DNA from: Beggiatoa alba B18LD
GTDB taxonomy: Bacteria; Pseudomonadota; Gammaproteobacteria; Beggiatoales; Beggiatoaceae
NCBI RefSeq assembly: GCF_000245015.1
Contig: NZ_JH600070.1
Location: forward strand, 2,808,079 to 2,872,078
Reading direction: 5' to 3'
DNA: 64,000 bases
This document shows, piece after piece, positions 28,773 to 37,470 of the stretch. Position 1 is the first letter of the stretch, and the number at the start of each line of letters is the position of its first letter. The notes under the pieces were generated by a model. The model ran no database searches. It saw only the letters and a program-made list of their open reading frames with translations, and had not been told where the DNA came from. A program made the position numbers and the translations under genes.

Positions 28773-30869
28773 TTAACTCGACTTATTAAAAAGTACCTCA
28801 AGGATTTGATACGCCGATTTTTCAGGATAGAACCGTGCAATATCTTGCATCGCCTGTTTCATTAACGAAACACGTAGGGCATTATCAATGATTAACTGTT
28901 GCAAGGTGTTGTAACAATTTGTCATATCCATAGTATCAATCACTAATGCATTACGTTGATGGACAGCAAAGCTATTGCTCCCGCCAATTTGTGGCACTAT
29001 CACTGCCACACCCGATGCCATCGCCTCCATCGCGGTTAAGCCCATCGCTTGGAAATTGGAAAAGTCGACAAAAATATCAATTTGTGCAAAAAGCGTCGCT
29101 AATTGTTCAGGGGTTTGTAAGCCCAGATTTTGATGGTCGAAATTTCTCGGCAAGGCTTGAAAATGTGGGTCGTCATTGGCAACGCCAAATAAAAGAATCT
29201 CTACCTGTTGGGAATATGCTTGTTGAATCTTTTGTAACACTTGCATCGTGCGCAACGCGCCACGCCGACCGCTAGAGGGACGTATCATCGCACTAATTCG
29301 CAAGCGTTGCGGATTTTCAGGACGGCTGACACGGGGGATAAATAAATCTGCGTGATAGCTTGCGCCTACAACATGGCTGGTTTTACCAACTTGATAGTGT
29401 AGCTCGTCTTGATTCCAAGGCGTTTTTGTAAATAGTTTAGCGTTTGGTATCTCTAAATAAGAGAGCCATGCACGACGAAATTCGGGATAACGACGGAAGT
29501 AGTAAGACGCAAGTCGACGGCGCACCCATGGAGAACGCCAGAACCAACGATAATACGTCGGTTTTTCCGCCCAAAAATAGGGTTCAAAATCTTGAACATA
29601 GTATCCAATTATCGGCGGATTCGGCAGATTTGCAACAGGAGCAATCCATTGAATCGAGTAGCTAGCCGTCGCAATGACTGCATCGTATCCCTCACAATAA
29701 CGCGGAATCTCAAAGTCTGTTGGCGTATAAATGACGGGAACATCTAGTTGCGGGTAACTTTTTTCAAAGGTCTTTTGATGGTGTAGAAAATTTAAAATAA
29801 CCGCATCTACCCCCATGCGTCGCATGGCACGGACTTCACTGATAACGACGTTACTGCCACCTCCAGCTTCTTGCACGGGGAGCATAAAAATAACCCGCTT
29901 ACCCCGCCAACGATATTGCCCTTCTGCGACTAAATTCCAACGCGCTATTAACTGTTTCGCCCGAATGCGAATCCCTTCGATAACTTTGTCCTGTCGACAA
30001 ATAGTCACCCCTGCATCAATCACTGCTTGCCCGTGTTTTTCAGCCAGTGCTTGCCCTGCACGGTCAGCCAATTGTTTACGGCGTTCATGCGAATAGCTTT
30101 TCGATTGAGCATGATAGATATAAACATCGTCGGCAATGGCTAATTCCCAGCCTGCTTGTCTGGCACGGATACAATAATCATTCTCTTCCCCATAACCTTG
30201 TCCAAAAGTTGCCTCATCAAAATAGCCAATTTGTTCAAGTACAGCGCGTTTAATCAAGAGACAAAAGCCATTTAAAAAGGCAATGCGGGGATATAAACGT
30301 GGGGACAAAGATGCAACCCGATGGGCAAATTGTTGCACATTCATATCGACAGGTAATGGATTTTCTGCCCAATCGCCTTTACATTCAATGGCAGGAATAG
30401 ATTGCCATGACGCGGTATTGCTTAAAGGACCAGCTAAACCAATTTCAGGCGCAGAATTCGCACATGCTATTAAGCGTTCTAACCAATAATGAGAAACAAT
30501 GGTGTCACTGTTTAATAGTAAACAGTAAGGATTTTGACTGGCTTGCAAGCCTTGATTTGCTGCACAGGTATAACCGCGTGCCTGCTCATTGCGTAACAGC
30601 GTCACGGATTCCGTTTGTGCGTATTGTGCGAGAAAATCCCGTGTTTCTGTAGCACTGCCATCATCAACCAGAATTAAACGATAAGGGGTTGTGCTATAAG
30701 CTTTAATTGAAGCTAAACAGCGTTGTACATCTGCTAAGGCATTATGCACACAAACAATAACATCAATTGCTTGTGTCGGAGACGGAACATTTAATGTATC
30801 TAACTGCCATGAAGGAGAATGAATGGGCAAGGAAGCGAGCATAACGGATTGGCTATCCATAAAACGCAA
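28773..30869 (-). CDS. Two-domain glycosyltransferase (GT2 + GT4)
   Basis: A 698-residue cytoplasmic protein. Residues ~30-260 are a family 2 glycosyltransferase (IDVIVCVHNALADVQRCLASI, LILVDDGSATETRDFL, LLLNSDTIV, GEENDYCIRA). Residues ~320-690 are a GT-B family 4-like domain (VIFMLPVQEAGGGSNVV; MIRPSSGRRGALRTMQVL; MGLTAMEAMASGVAVIVP with the E-x7-E-like donor site). Such fusions assemble O-antigen, capsule or exopolysaccharide. The donor sugar cannot be deduced. It is monocistronic here, divergent from the nuclease gene at 30993. Confidence 0.85.
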   Translation of the reverse strand: MRFMDSQSVMLASLPIHSPSWQLDTLNVPSPTQAIDVIVCVHNALADVQRCLASIKAYSTTPYRLILVDDGSATETRDFLAQYAQTESVTLLRNEQARGYTCAANQGLQASQNPYCLLLNSDTIVSHYWLERLIACANSAPEIGLAGPLSNTASWQSIPAIECKGDWAENPLPVDMNVQQFAHRVASLSPRLYPRIAFLNGFCLLIKRAVLEQIGYFDEATFGQGYGEENDYCIRARQAGWELAIADDVYIYHAQSKSYSHERRKQLADRAGQALAEKHGQAVIDAGVTICRQDKVIEGIRIRAKQLIARWNLVAEGQYRWRGKRVIFMLPVQEAGGGSNVVISEVRAMRRMGVDAVILNFLHHQKTFEKSYPQLDVPVIYTPTDFEIPRYCEGYDAVIATASYSIQWIAPVANLPNPPIIGYYVQDFEPYFWAEKPTYYRWFWRSPWVRRRLASYYFRRYPEFRRAWLSYLEIPNAKLFTKTPWNQDELHYQVGKTSHVVGASYHADLFIPRVSRPENPQRLRISAMIRPSSGRRGALRTMQVLQKIQQAYSQQVEILLFGVANDDPHFQALPRNFDHQNLGLQTPEQLATLFAQIDIFVDFSNFQAMGLTAMEAMASGVAVIVPQIGGSNSFAVHQRNALVIDTMDMTNCYNTLQQLIIDNALRVSLMKQAMQDIARFYPEKSAYQILEVLFNKSS

Positions 30870-30992
30870 AAGATATTTTATAGTGGTATATCCATCAAAT
30901 TGATGAATCGTTTTTTAAAGTGCGACATTATAAGCCTGACAAGCAATATTACACAAATCTATTATTTATCAATAACTTTATAGGAGAATACA

Positions 30993-31580
30993 ATGGCTGG
31001 TAAAAAGACTGCACCACCGCTGATAATTGTCATTATTACGCTGATTTTATCCATTTTTATGGGTGAAAAATGGATAAATTCAGACAATAAACAACCCACA
31101 CAGCCCACTGATAACAACACCACGACAACGACAAAAAATGGTAATATTGCTGATTTAAATCAATGCAATATTGTCAATATTAGCGATGGTGACACCATGC
31201 GTTTACGTTGTGCAGGGGCTGATGAAGATATTCGTGTACGTTTATATTGCATAGACGCGCCAGAATCTAAACAAACGCCATGGGGAACAACTTCTAAAGA
31301 ATATCTACGTTCCATTGCAGGAGATAACGTGCGCGTTGTTAAAATAGATACAGACCGTTATCAACGCATTGTCGGTGAGGTTTACAGTGGTAATGCTAAT
31401 TTAAATCTCGCCATGGTCAAAGCAGGAAAAGCGGCTGTTTATCGGCAATATTGTAAAAAACGTGAGCCTTATGAAGCCGCCGAAGAACAAGCCCAACATG
31501 CAAAAGAAGGAATTTGGAAATCCAGCGGATTACATCAAACCCCTTGGGAATGGCGTAAACAACAACGCGAAGCAGATTAA
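30993..31580 (+). CDS. Membrane-anchored or secreted thermonuclease-family protein
   Basis: A 195-residue SNase-like nuclease. Residues ~8-28 form a hydrophobic anchor or uncleaved signal; a Thr/Asn-rich linker follows. The OB-fold core shows VNISDGDTMRLRC, IRVRLYCIDAPESKQTPWG and VVKIDTDRYQRIVGEVY, which includes the Asp/Arg/Glu positions of staphylococcal nuclease, then LNLAMVKAGKAAVYRQYC. It would degrade nucleic acid outside the cytoplasm. The start has TAGGAGAATACA. A composite repeat follows directly. Confidence 0.85.
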   Translation: MAGKKTAPPLIIVIITLILSIFMGEKWINSDNKQPTQPTDNNTTTTTKNGNIADLNQCNIVNISDGDTMRLRCAGADEDIRVRLYCIDAPESKQTPWGTTSKEYLRSIAGDNVRVVKIDTDRYQRIVGEVYSGNANLNLAMVKAGKAAVYRQYCKKREPYEAAEEQAQHAKEGIWKSSGLHQTPWEWRKQQREAD

Positions 31581-31582
31581 TA

Positions 31583-31972
31583 ACCTGAGTACGGCGAATT
31601 TTTAAAAAAGACAATAGCTTGTCTGAATCAGGATTTTCAGAATTAACAGAATTTAACCCCCTTAAACCAAGAAATTAATGCGAATCACGCTTTTTAATTC
31701 TGCTAATTCTGAAAATTCTGTGAATTCTGATTCAGACAAAAAAAGACCTGCTAGGTTTTAAAAATTTATAGCAAACGTATTATAAAACGACATGAAGGAC
31801 TGGCAGTCCTAGATTTAAATCACCTTATGGTACGGTTACTATAGCAGGTCTCTATTTTATTTTATAAAACTTGCAGAACTCAGATTATTTAAGGGTTTAA
31901 TCCTGAAAATCCTGATTCTGACAAAGTTTTAAATGCTTAAATCCTGTCAATCACGATTCAGACAATCCAATG
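31583..31972. repeat. Composite repeat array (nested small repeats)
   Basis: No gene is found here. 31583-31686 copies the repeat at 18376-18480. 31687-31740 is an inverted copy of the block at 57679-57745 (GAATTCTGATTCAGAC and flanks). 31745-31850 is the AGACCTGCTAGGTTTT palindrome, split by the 73-bp MITE. 31880-31972 holds CCTGAAAATCCTGATT-type units. Confidence 0.8.
31767..31843. mobile_element. 73-bp MITE with TA target duplication (IS630-like ends), copy 1
   Basis: Terminal inverted repeats TAGCAAACGTATTATAAAAC (left) and TAGTAACCGTACCATAAGGT (right, read inward) match at most positions. The centre carries the palindrome AGGACTGGCAGTCCT. TA dinucleotides flank both ends. The surrounding AGACCTGCTAGGTTTT / GCAGGTCT halves are an interrupted copy of the intact palindrome at 57641-57672, so the element inserted at the TA of that palindrome. 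The coordinates include the TA pairs. Confidence 0.8.
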
Positions 31973-31974
31973 AC

Positions 31975-34704
31975 CTATTTCAACGGCAAACTAATCACAA
32001 AACGCACGCCACCACTAGCAACATTTTCCGCCCAAATTCGCCCATCATGTTCCTCAACAATCCGTTGACAAATAGTCAAGCCTAATCCTGTTCCTTTCGG
32101 TTTCCCCGCCTGTTGGTCATCGACTTGATGGAATTTATCAAAAATCTTCTGTAAATGTGCCTCAGGAATTCCCATGCCATTATCTTGCACAATCAAATGA
32201 ATTTCCTGATTTTCTACCAATAACTGCATCACCACTTGACCGCTATCAGGCTCAGTAAACTTGCTCGCATTCGACAGTAAATTAATGAGCACCTGAATAA
32301 ATCGGTCGCGGTCAACCTCTGCCATTAATGCCTGTTCAGGCAATATAGAATTTAACTGAATCCGCCGTTCATGAAATAACTGACTTACCGATGCACACGC
32401 CGTTGTTACCAACTCCCGCAAATCATGCACAGATTTATGCCACTCCATCCGCCCCGATTCAATTTTTGCCAAATCCAAGACATCATTGATTAAACGGGTT
32501 AAACGCTCCGCCTCTTTCACAATAATGTCTAAAAATTGCTGACGTTGCGCCAACTCTAAAGCGGGATTACTCAACAAAATTTCCGAAAATGCGCGAATTG
32601 ACGTTAAAGGCGTGCGTAATTCATGACTAACCGTTGCAACAAACTCATCTTTTAAATGGTCTAACTCCTGCAACCGCGCATTAGCCATGCGTAACTCATG
32701 CGTTGCACTTTCTAACGCCTGCGATTTCTGCTCCAACTGCCGACTATACGCCCGTACTTGCGAAGTCTCTTCTAAAATTTGTAACACATCCTGCACGCTT
32801 AACGGCTCACCCTTTACCACCGAAGCCACCATAATATGCGCTGATGCGGAACCAATTGCCCCCGTTAATAAACGCTCGACAAACATGATGAAATGCGGGC
32901 TAGTTGTCATCTGCTCATTTAAAACAACTCCCTGCTGCTGACTATAAGACTGAAATGCCCGTTGCGTTTTCTGCTCACCCAAAAAGCGACAAGTCAACGC
33001 CTGCAACTCACTAAAACTGCCCTGTCCTGTACGATAATACGACTGCGCTTCCTGTCCCGCTTGAAACACATTCACAAATAAACTTGCCTGTAACCGCTCA
33101 ATGGTCCGTTGTCGAGAAAACAAAGAAACAAACACCAAGCAACCTATATTAAAAAATAAACTCCAAAAAACCGCATGGGTTAAACTATCTAACCCCGTTA
33201 AACCAAACAACGCATAAGGTTTTAACAACCCAATTCCCCACAAACCCTGCTCGACAAAATTCATCCCCAACCAACCCGATTTTGCAAACGCAGGCAATAA
33301 CAAGGTATAAGCCCAAACCACAAACCCCGCGCCTAAACCGACTAACGCCCCAAAACGATTTGCACCCTGCCAATAAATTCCCAATAAAATAGAAGGCGCA
33401 AACTGTGCTGCTGCCACAAAAGAAATTAAACCAATCGTGACCAACGCATAAGACTCACCCAATACACGAAAATACCCATACCCTAACAACAAAATACACG
33501 CAATCACCCCCCGCCGTATCAACAACAACAACCGCCCTAAATGCGGATGATGACTAATATCTAATACTTTAATTCGTAAAAGAATCGGCATTAATAAATC
33601 ATTACTCACCATCGTTGCTAATGCGATAGTTTCCACGATTACCATACTTGCCGCCGCAGACAATCCCCCAATAAACACCAATAATGTTAAACTTTCCGCC
33701 TGCGCAAACATCGGCAAAGTTAAAACATACGTATCAGGGTCAATGGCTTGACCTGCAAAAATCAACTGCCCCGCCAAAGCAATCGGAAAAACAAAAATAT
33801 TAATCACTAACAAATACAACGGAAAAAGCCAACTTGCTGTTTTTAAATGCTGTTCGTTCACATTCTCCACCACGCCTACCTGAAACTGACGTGGCAAAAA
33901 CAACACCGAAAACACCGACAATAAAACCAATGTAAACCAATTAACATACTCCCCGTTTACCCCTTCCAACGCCATCAACCGCTGCAACTCAGGCACTGCA
34001 AACGCCTGTGTAAACAAATCCGCAGGACTCGCAAACAACCCCCACACCACAAAAACACCCACCGCCAGAAACGCCACCAACTTCACCAACGACTCAAACG
34101 CAATTGCCGCTACCATCCCCTCATGACGTTCTGTAGCATCTAAATGCCGAGTGCCAAACAAAATCGTAAAAACAATTAAAATTAAAGAAATATAAAACGC
34201 CGTATCCGACCAAATTGGACGCAATCCCGCCTCACTTGGCATCTGTAATGCAGGATATTGACTCACCAACTCCAAACTCATCGCAATCGCTTTTAACTGC
34301 AAAGCGATATACGGCAAAATCCCAACGACCGCGATAATGGTGACAAAACCACCCAAAAGCGCACTTTTACCATAACGAGAGCCGATAAAATCGGCAATAG
34401 ACGTAATCCGATGCTGATGCGCAATCCGAATAATCTTTCGCAACACCACCCACGACAACGCCATCATCAACGTTGCCCCCAGATAAATCGGCAAAAACCC
34501 CATGCCGCTACTGGTAGCCCGCCCCACGCTGCCATAAAAACTCCACGCTGTGCAATAAATAGCGATGGATAACGTATAAACATACGGATTACTGATTAAC
34601 GACCGCCCACTATCCGCCCGCTTATCCGCATAATACGCAATTGCAAACAACACCCCTAAATACGCAAATGATACCAACACAATTACCCAATGCTGCAACA
34701 TCAC
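31975..34704 (-). CDS. Sodium/solute symporter-histidine kinase fusion sensor
   Basis: A 909-residue membrane sensor kinase. Residues ~1-540 form a 12-13 helix SSS (PutP-type) transporter domain; residues ~560-670 are a linker with a coiled coil; the dimerisation domain has VSHELRTPLTSIRAFSEIL with the phospho-His; and the ATPase domain has the N box LSNASKF, DNGMGIPEAHL and GTGLGLTICQRIVEEHDG. Homologues include CbrA-like sensors of nutrient uptake or carbon/nitrogen status. No receiver domain and no response regulator gene are adjacent, so the partner is unknown. It overlaps the small gene upstream by ATGA-like 4 nt. Confidence 0.87.
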   Translation of the reverse strand: MMLQHWVIVLVSFAYLGVLFAIAYYADKRADSGRSLISNPYVYTLSIAIYCTAWSFYGSVGRATSSGMGFLPIYLGATLMMALSWVVLRKIIRIAHQHRITSIADFIGSRYGKSALLGGFVTIIAVVGILPYIALQLKAIAMSLELVSQYPALQMPSEAGLRPIWSDTAFYISLILIVFTILFGTRHLDATERHEGMVAAIAFESLVKLVAFLAVGVFVVWGLFASPADLFTQAFAVPELQRLMALEGVNGEYVNWFTLVLLSVFSVLFLPRQFQVGVVENVNEQHLKTASWLFPLYLLVINIFVFPIALAGQLIFAGQAIDPDTYVLTLPMFAQAESLTLLVFIGGLSAAASMVIVETIALATMVSNDLLMPILLRIKVLDISHHPHLGRLLLLIRRGVIACILLLGYGYFRVLGESYALVTIGLISFVAAAQFAPSILLGIYWQGANRFGALVGLGAGFVVWAYTLLLPAFAKSGWLGMNFVEQGLWGIGLLKPYALFGLTGLDSLTHAVFWSLFFNIGCLVFVSLFSRQRTIERLQASLFVNVFQAGQEAQSYYRTGQGSFSELQALTCRFLGEQKTQRAFQSYSQQQGVVLNEQMTTSPHFIMFVERLLTGAIGSASAHIMVASVVKGEPLSVQDVLQILEETSQVRAYSRQLEQKSQALESATHELRMANARLQELDHLKDEFVATVSHELRTPLTSIRAFSEILLSNPALELAQRQQFLDIIVKEAERLTRLINDVLDLAKIESGRMEWHKSVHDLRELVTTACASVSQLFHERRIQLNSILPEQALMAEVDRDRFIQVLINLLSNASKFTEPDSGQVVMQLLVENQEIHLIVQDNGMGIPEAHLQKIFDKFHQVDDQQAGKPKGTGLGLTICQRIVEEHDGRIWAENVASGGVRFVISLPLK

Positions 34705-34901
34705 GCATCCCCCGCAGGCATTTTATACATCACCCAAGCAATCACAACGATAAAACCCAACCAAAGCAAAAACAAATACAAATACAACAACGGAATACCC
34801 CATACTAATACCGCATGGCTAAATACAGACAACAACGGATAAACAAACAACATGCACCCTAACCCAACAAAACTCACCAAATAAGACAAACTCGTCTGCA
34901 C
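34701..34901 (-). CDS. Small two-helix membrane protein, DUF3311/DUF4212-like partner of the SSS domain
   Basis: A 66-residue protein with two hydrophobic segments and the motif WGIPLLYLYLFLLWLGF, which resembles the small subunits encoded upstream of SSS-family symporters. The start is GTG at 34901 with AGGAGG 8 nt upstream. Its last codons overlap the kinase start, so the two are translationally coupled. It probably associates with the transporter domain of the sensor; this is inferred from gene order. Confidence 0.7.
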   Translation of the reverse strand: MQTSLSYLVSFVGLGCMLFVYPLLSVFSHAVLVWGIPLLYLYLFLLWLGFIVVIAWVMYKMPAGDA

Positions 34902-35069
34902 AATAACACCTCCTCACCATACCCATTTATTTTTATAAACAACCAACCCCATTAAAAATAACAACAACTCAGAACAACACTAACCCGCGTGACAACCCGT
35001 AAATGCTAAAATGAAACCAAGCCACTAAAATACACAACCATCTGTTTTCCCAGTTCCAGAGTTACCACA

Positions 35070-36239
35070 ATGAAACGCATCACCTATCTTTGCTGCTTAT
35101 GGCTCACGCTATTTAGTCTCACCTGTCTCTACAGCAACAGCTACAGTGCAAGCCCAAACAACTACCACACCTCCCCCACCCTCAACCACGGCAAAAAATG
35201 GCGGATTGGCTACCTAGAAAGTGGTCCCCTCAACACCTACCCACTCAACGTCATCGCCATCGTTAAAGGACTCGAAGAACTCGAATGGCTCACCCTGCCC
35301 GAAATCCCCAAATTTGCCGACCCCAAAGACACCAAAGCCCTCTGGCTCTGGCTCGCTGACAACGTCAAAAGCGACTACATCGAATTTATTCCCACCGCCT
35401 ACTGGTCATCCAACTGGGACGAAAAACAACGCCCAACAACCAAACGCCTTACTATCAACTACCTCAATGAAAAAAAAGACATAGACCTCATGCTTGCCTT
35501 AGGCACATGGGCAGGACAAGACCTCGCCAACGACGAACACCACATACCCACCATCGTTGCCTCCACCTCCGACGCGCTCGCCTCCAAAATCATTAAAAGT
35601 GCCACCGATTCAGGCTTTGACCACCTCCACGCAAAAATCGATGTCACCCGCTTTGAACGCCAAATACGCCTATTTCACGACGTGACCAACTTCAAAAAAC
35701 TCGGCGTTGTCTATGAAGACACCGAAGAAGGCAGAAGCTTTGCCGCCATTCCCACAACTCAAAAAGTTGCAGAAGAACAACAATTTAAAATTATTCCCTG
35801 CTACGCCACATTCTCAGGCGTAACCACCAGCGAAGCAGAAAACAACGTACTCCGTTGCTACAAAGACATCGCCCCCAACGTAGAAGCCATCTACGTCACC
35901 ATACACCGTGGAATTACCAACAAAACCCTACCTATCATCGCCCAAACGCTAATAGAACACAAAATTTTATCCTTTGCCCAACAAGGCTCTAGCCAAGTAC
36001 AAGCAGGCATACTCATGAGCATGGCATCCACTGGATTCCAAGACGTTGGACGCTTCTACGCCGCCACCATCGCCAAAATATTCAACGGCGCAAAACCCCG
36101 CGAACTCAACCAAATCTTTGAAGACCCCATCCGCATCGCCATCAACATGGCAACTGCCAACCGCATAGACTACGAACCCCCCATTGTTATCTTCGGCATT
36201 GCTGACGAAATCTACCAAGATATTGCCTACCCAAAATAA
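35070..36239 (+). CDS. ABC-type substrate-binding protein (ABC_sub_bind family)
   Basis: A 389-residue periplasmic protein with a signal peptide (MKRITYLCCLWLTLFSL..., cleavage near SYS-AS). Blocks such as WRIGYLESGPLN, LMLALGTWAGQDLA, KKLGVVYEDTEEGRSF and QQGSSQVQAGILMSMASTGFQDVGRFYAA fit the two-lobed TrpX-like ABC_sub_bind fold. No permease or ATPase gene is adjacent, so it may be an orphan receptor for the divergent transporter-kinase system or a regulator. Ligand unknown. Confidence 0.7.
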   Translation: MKRITYLCCLWLTLFSLTCLYSNSYSASPNNYHTSPTLNHGKKWRIGYLESGPLNTYPLNVIAIVKGLEELEWLTLPEIPKFADPKDTKALWLWLADNVKSDYIEFIPTAYWSSNWDEKQRPTTKRLTINYLNEKKDIDLMLALGTWAGQDLANDEHHIPTIVASTSDALASKIIKSATDSGFDHLHAKIDVTRFERQIRLFHDVTNFKKLGVVYEDTEEGRSFAAIPTTQKVAEEQQFKIIPCYATFSGVTTSEAENNVLRCYKDIAPNVEAIYVTIHRGITNKTLPIIAQTLIEHKILSFAQQGSSQVQAGILMSMASTGFQDVGRFYAATIAKIFNGAKPRELNQIFEDPIRIAINMATANRIDYEPPIVIFGIADEIYQDIAYPK

Positions 36240-36354
36240 CCCAAAAAACACAACACCGATAACCGAACAAACCCTTTAACAAACGGTAAGATAATCTTAA
36301 ACTACCCCCGACCTCACAATACAAACCGCTACAACACACTAACAGAGCATTAAA

Positions 36355-37356
36355 ATGACAAAAAGACACATCATTATCTACCTAACAACTGCCCTCATAA
36401 GCCTTGCCAGCACCAGCTACGCAGCAGACACCCCAGAGCCTGCCCCTGCTAGCCCTGAAGAAACAACCCCCAAAGCCAGCCTACACAGCACAACTGGCAA
36501 CACAAACATTCCCGTTACCGAACCCAGTGCCCAAGAAGCACCAGAAACCCAACTCGCCCCCGACAACAAAGAAAGCAAACGAGTCAAACGGATTAAAAAC
36601 GAAAACAAAAAACCCGCTACCGAAACTGCCGAAGCCACCACAGAACCTAAAACAACAGAAACAACCGCCCCCACAACGGCTGAAAAATCTGCCCCAGAAG
36701 CAGAAAAAACCACCGTCAAAGAATCCGCCCCCACGCCAGAAATTAGCAACAAACTCACTGCCAAACCAGAAGACACAACCCCCGTTGCGGAAAAATCAAC
36801 ACAACCCAACACAGACAAAACCCCCAGCGAACCCCCAAAACCAGACACCGCTGATGCAAAACCAACCGAAGCCCCAGCCGATAAACCTATAGAAAAAGCT
36901 GAAAAACCCGTTGCTGACACAAAAGAAGACAAGACGGACAATGACGCAGACAAAATGAAAGCAACCGCCGATACAAACACAGAAAAAGCGATTGCTGAAG
37001 ATGATGGCGATGAAGACCCAAAAACCGACAAAGTTGCGACCAAACCCGCCAGCACCAAAAAAACCGTTGCTACAAAACCAGCTAAAGCAAACACCAAAGC
37101 CAACGCGAAAACCAGCACCAGCGCGAAAAAACCCACAACAACACGCAACAACACAGTAACAACCAAAGCCAAAAGCACCGCCAAACCTGCAAAAACAACC
37201 ACAAAAACCAACACCACCAAAAAACCCACAACCAAAACCATCGCGAAAAAACCCGCAAAAACCACCAACCCCGTAAAAGCCACCGCCAAAGCGACTACCA
37301 AACCTCAAGCAAGAATAAATAAAAATAAAACCAAAACCGTCGCTAAAACTAAATAA
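36355..37356 (+). CDS. Secreted low-complexity protein with a histone H1-like tail
   Basis: A 333-residue protein with a signal peptide (MTKRHIIIYLTTALISLAS, cleavage near SYA-AD). The mature N-terminal half is rich in Pro, Glu, Thr and Ala; the last ~110 residues are rich in Lys, Ala and Thr with repeated AKKPA/TKPAK units like histone H1 tails. No folded domain is visible. The coding strand is extremely rich in C and poor in G. It ends at a strong terminator. Secretion argues against a nucleoid role; binding to extracellular DNA or polyanions is possible, but unproven. Confidence 0.65.
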   Translation: MTKRHIIIYLTTALISLASTSYAADTPEPAPASPEETTPKASLHSTTGNTNIPVTEPSAQEAPETQLAPDNKESKRVKRIKNENKKPATETAEATTEPKTTETTAPTTAEKSAPEAEKTTVKESAPTPEISNKLTAKPEDTTPVAEKSTQPNTDKTPSEPPKPDTADAKPTEAPADKPIEKAEKPVADTKEDKTDNDADKMKATADTNTEKAIAEDDGDEDPKTDKVATKPASTKKTVATKPAKANTKANAKTSTSAKKPTTTRNNTVTTKAKSTAKPAKTTTKTNTTKKPTTKTIAKKPAKTTNPVKATAKATTKPQARINKNKTKTVAKTK

Positions 37357-37373
37357 ACCCACCTAACACCCAT

Positions 37374-37410
37374 AAAAAAAGGACTGATAGTTATTTCTAT
37401 CAGTCCTTTT
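37374..37410. terminator. Terminator between convergent genes
   Basis: GGACTGATAG (37381-37390) pairs with CTATCAGTCC (37397-37406), with A-run before and T-run after. It serves the histone-like gene and possibly the NACHT gene on the other strand. Confidence 0.9.
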
Positions 37411-37419
37411 CCCCACCGC

Positions 37420-37452
37420 AGGACTGGCAGTCCTTTGAGGACTGCCAGTCCT
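37420..37452. repeat. Duplicated AGGACTGGCAGTCCT palindrome
   Basis: Two 15-bp near-palindromes, AGGACTGGCAGTCCT and AGGACTGCCAGTCCT, separated by TTG. The same double core lies in the MITE copy at 49130-49153, and the single core in the copies at 31797-31811 and 57397-57411. Confidence 0.8.
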
Positions 37453-37470
37453 AAAATCCAAACCTGTGCA

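Noticed and set aside
31583-31972. CRISPR array
   Set aside because: Repeats are of different lengths, include inverted copies, and are not regularly spaced; no cas gene is present.
36417-37362. Two long antisense open frames opposite the histone H1-like gene (294 and 188 residues)
   Set aside because: They are made of Val/Ala/Ser or Gly/Phe/Cys runs forced by the C-rich low-complexity coding strand, and lack sensible starts or domains.
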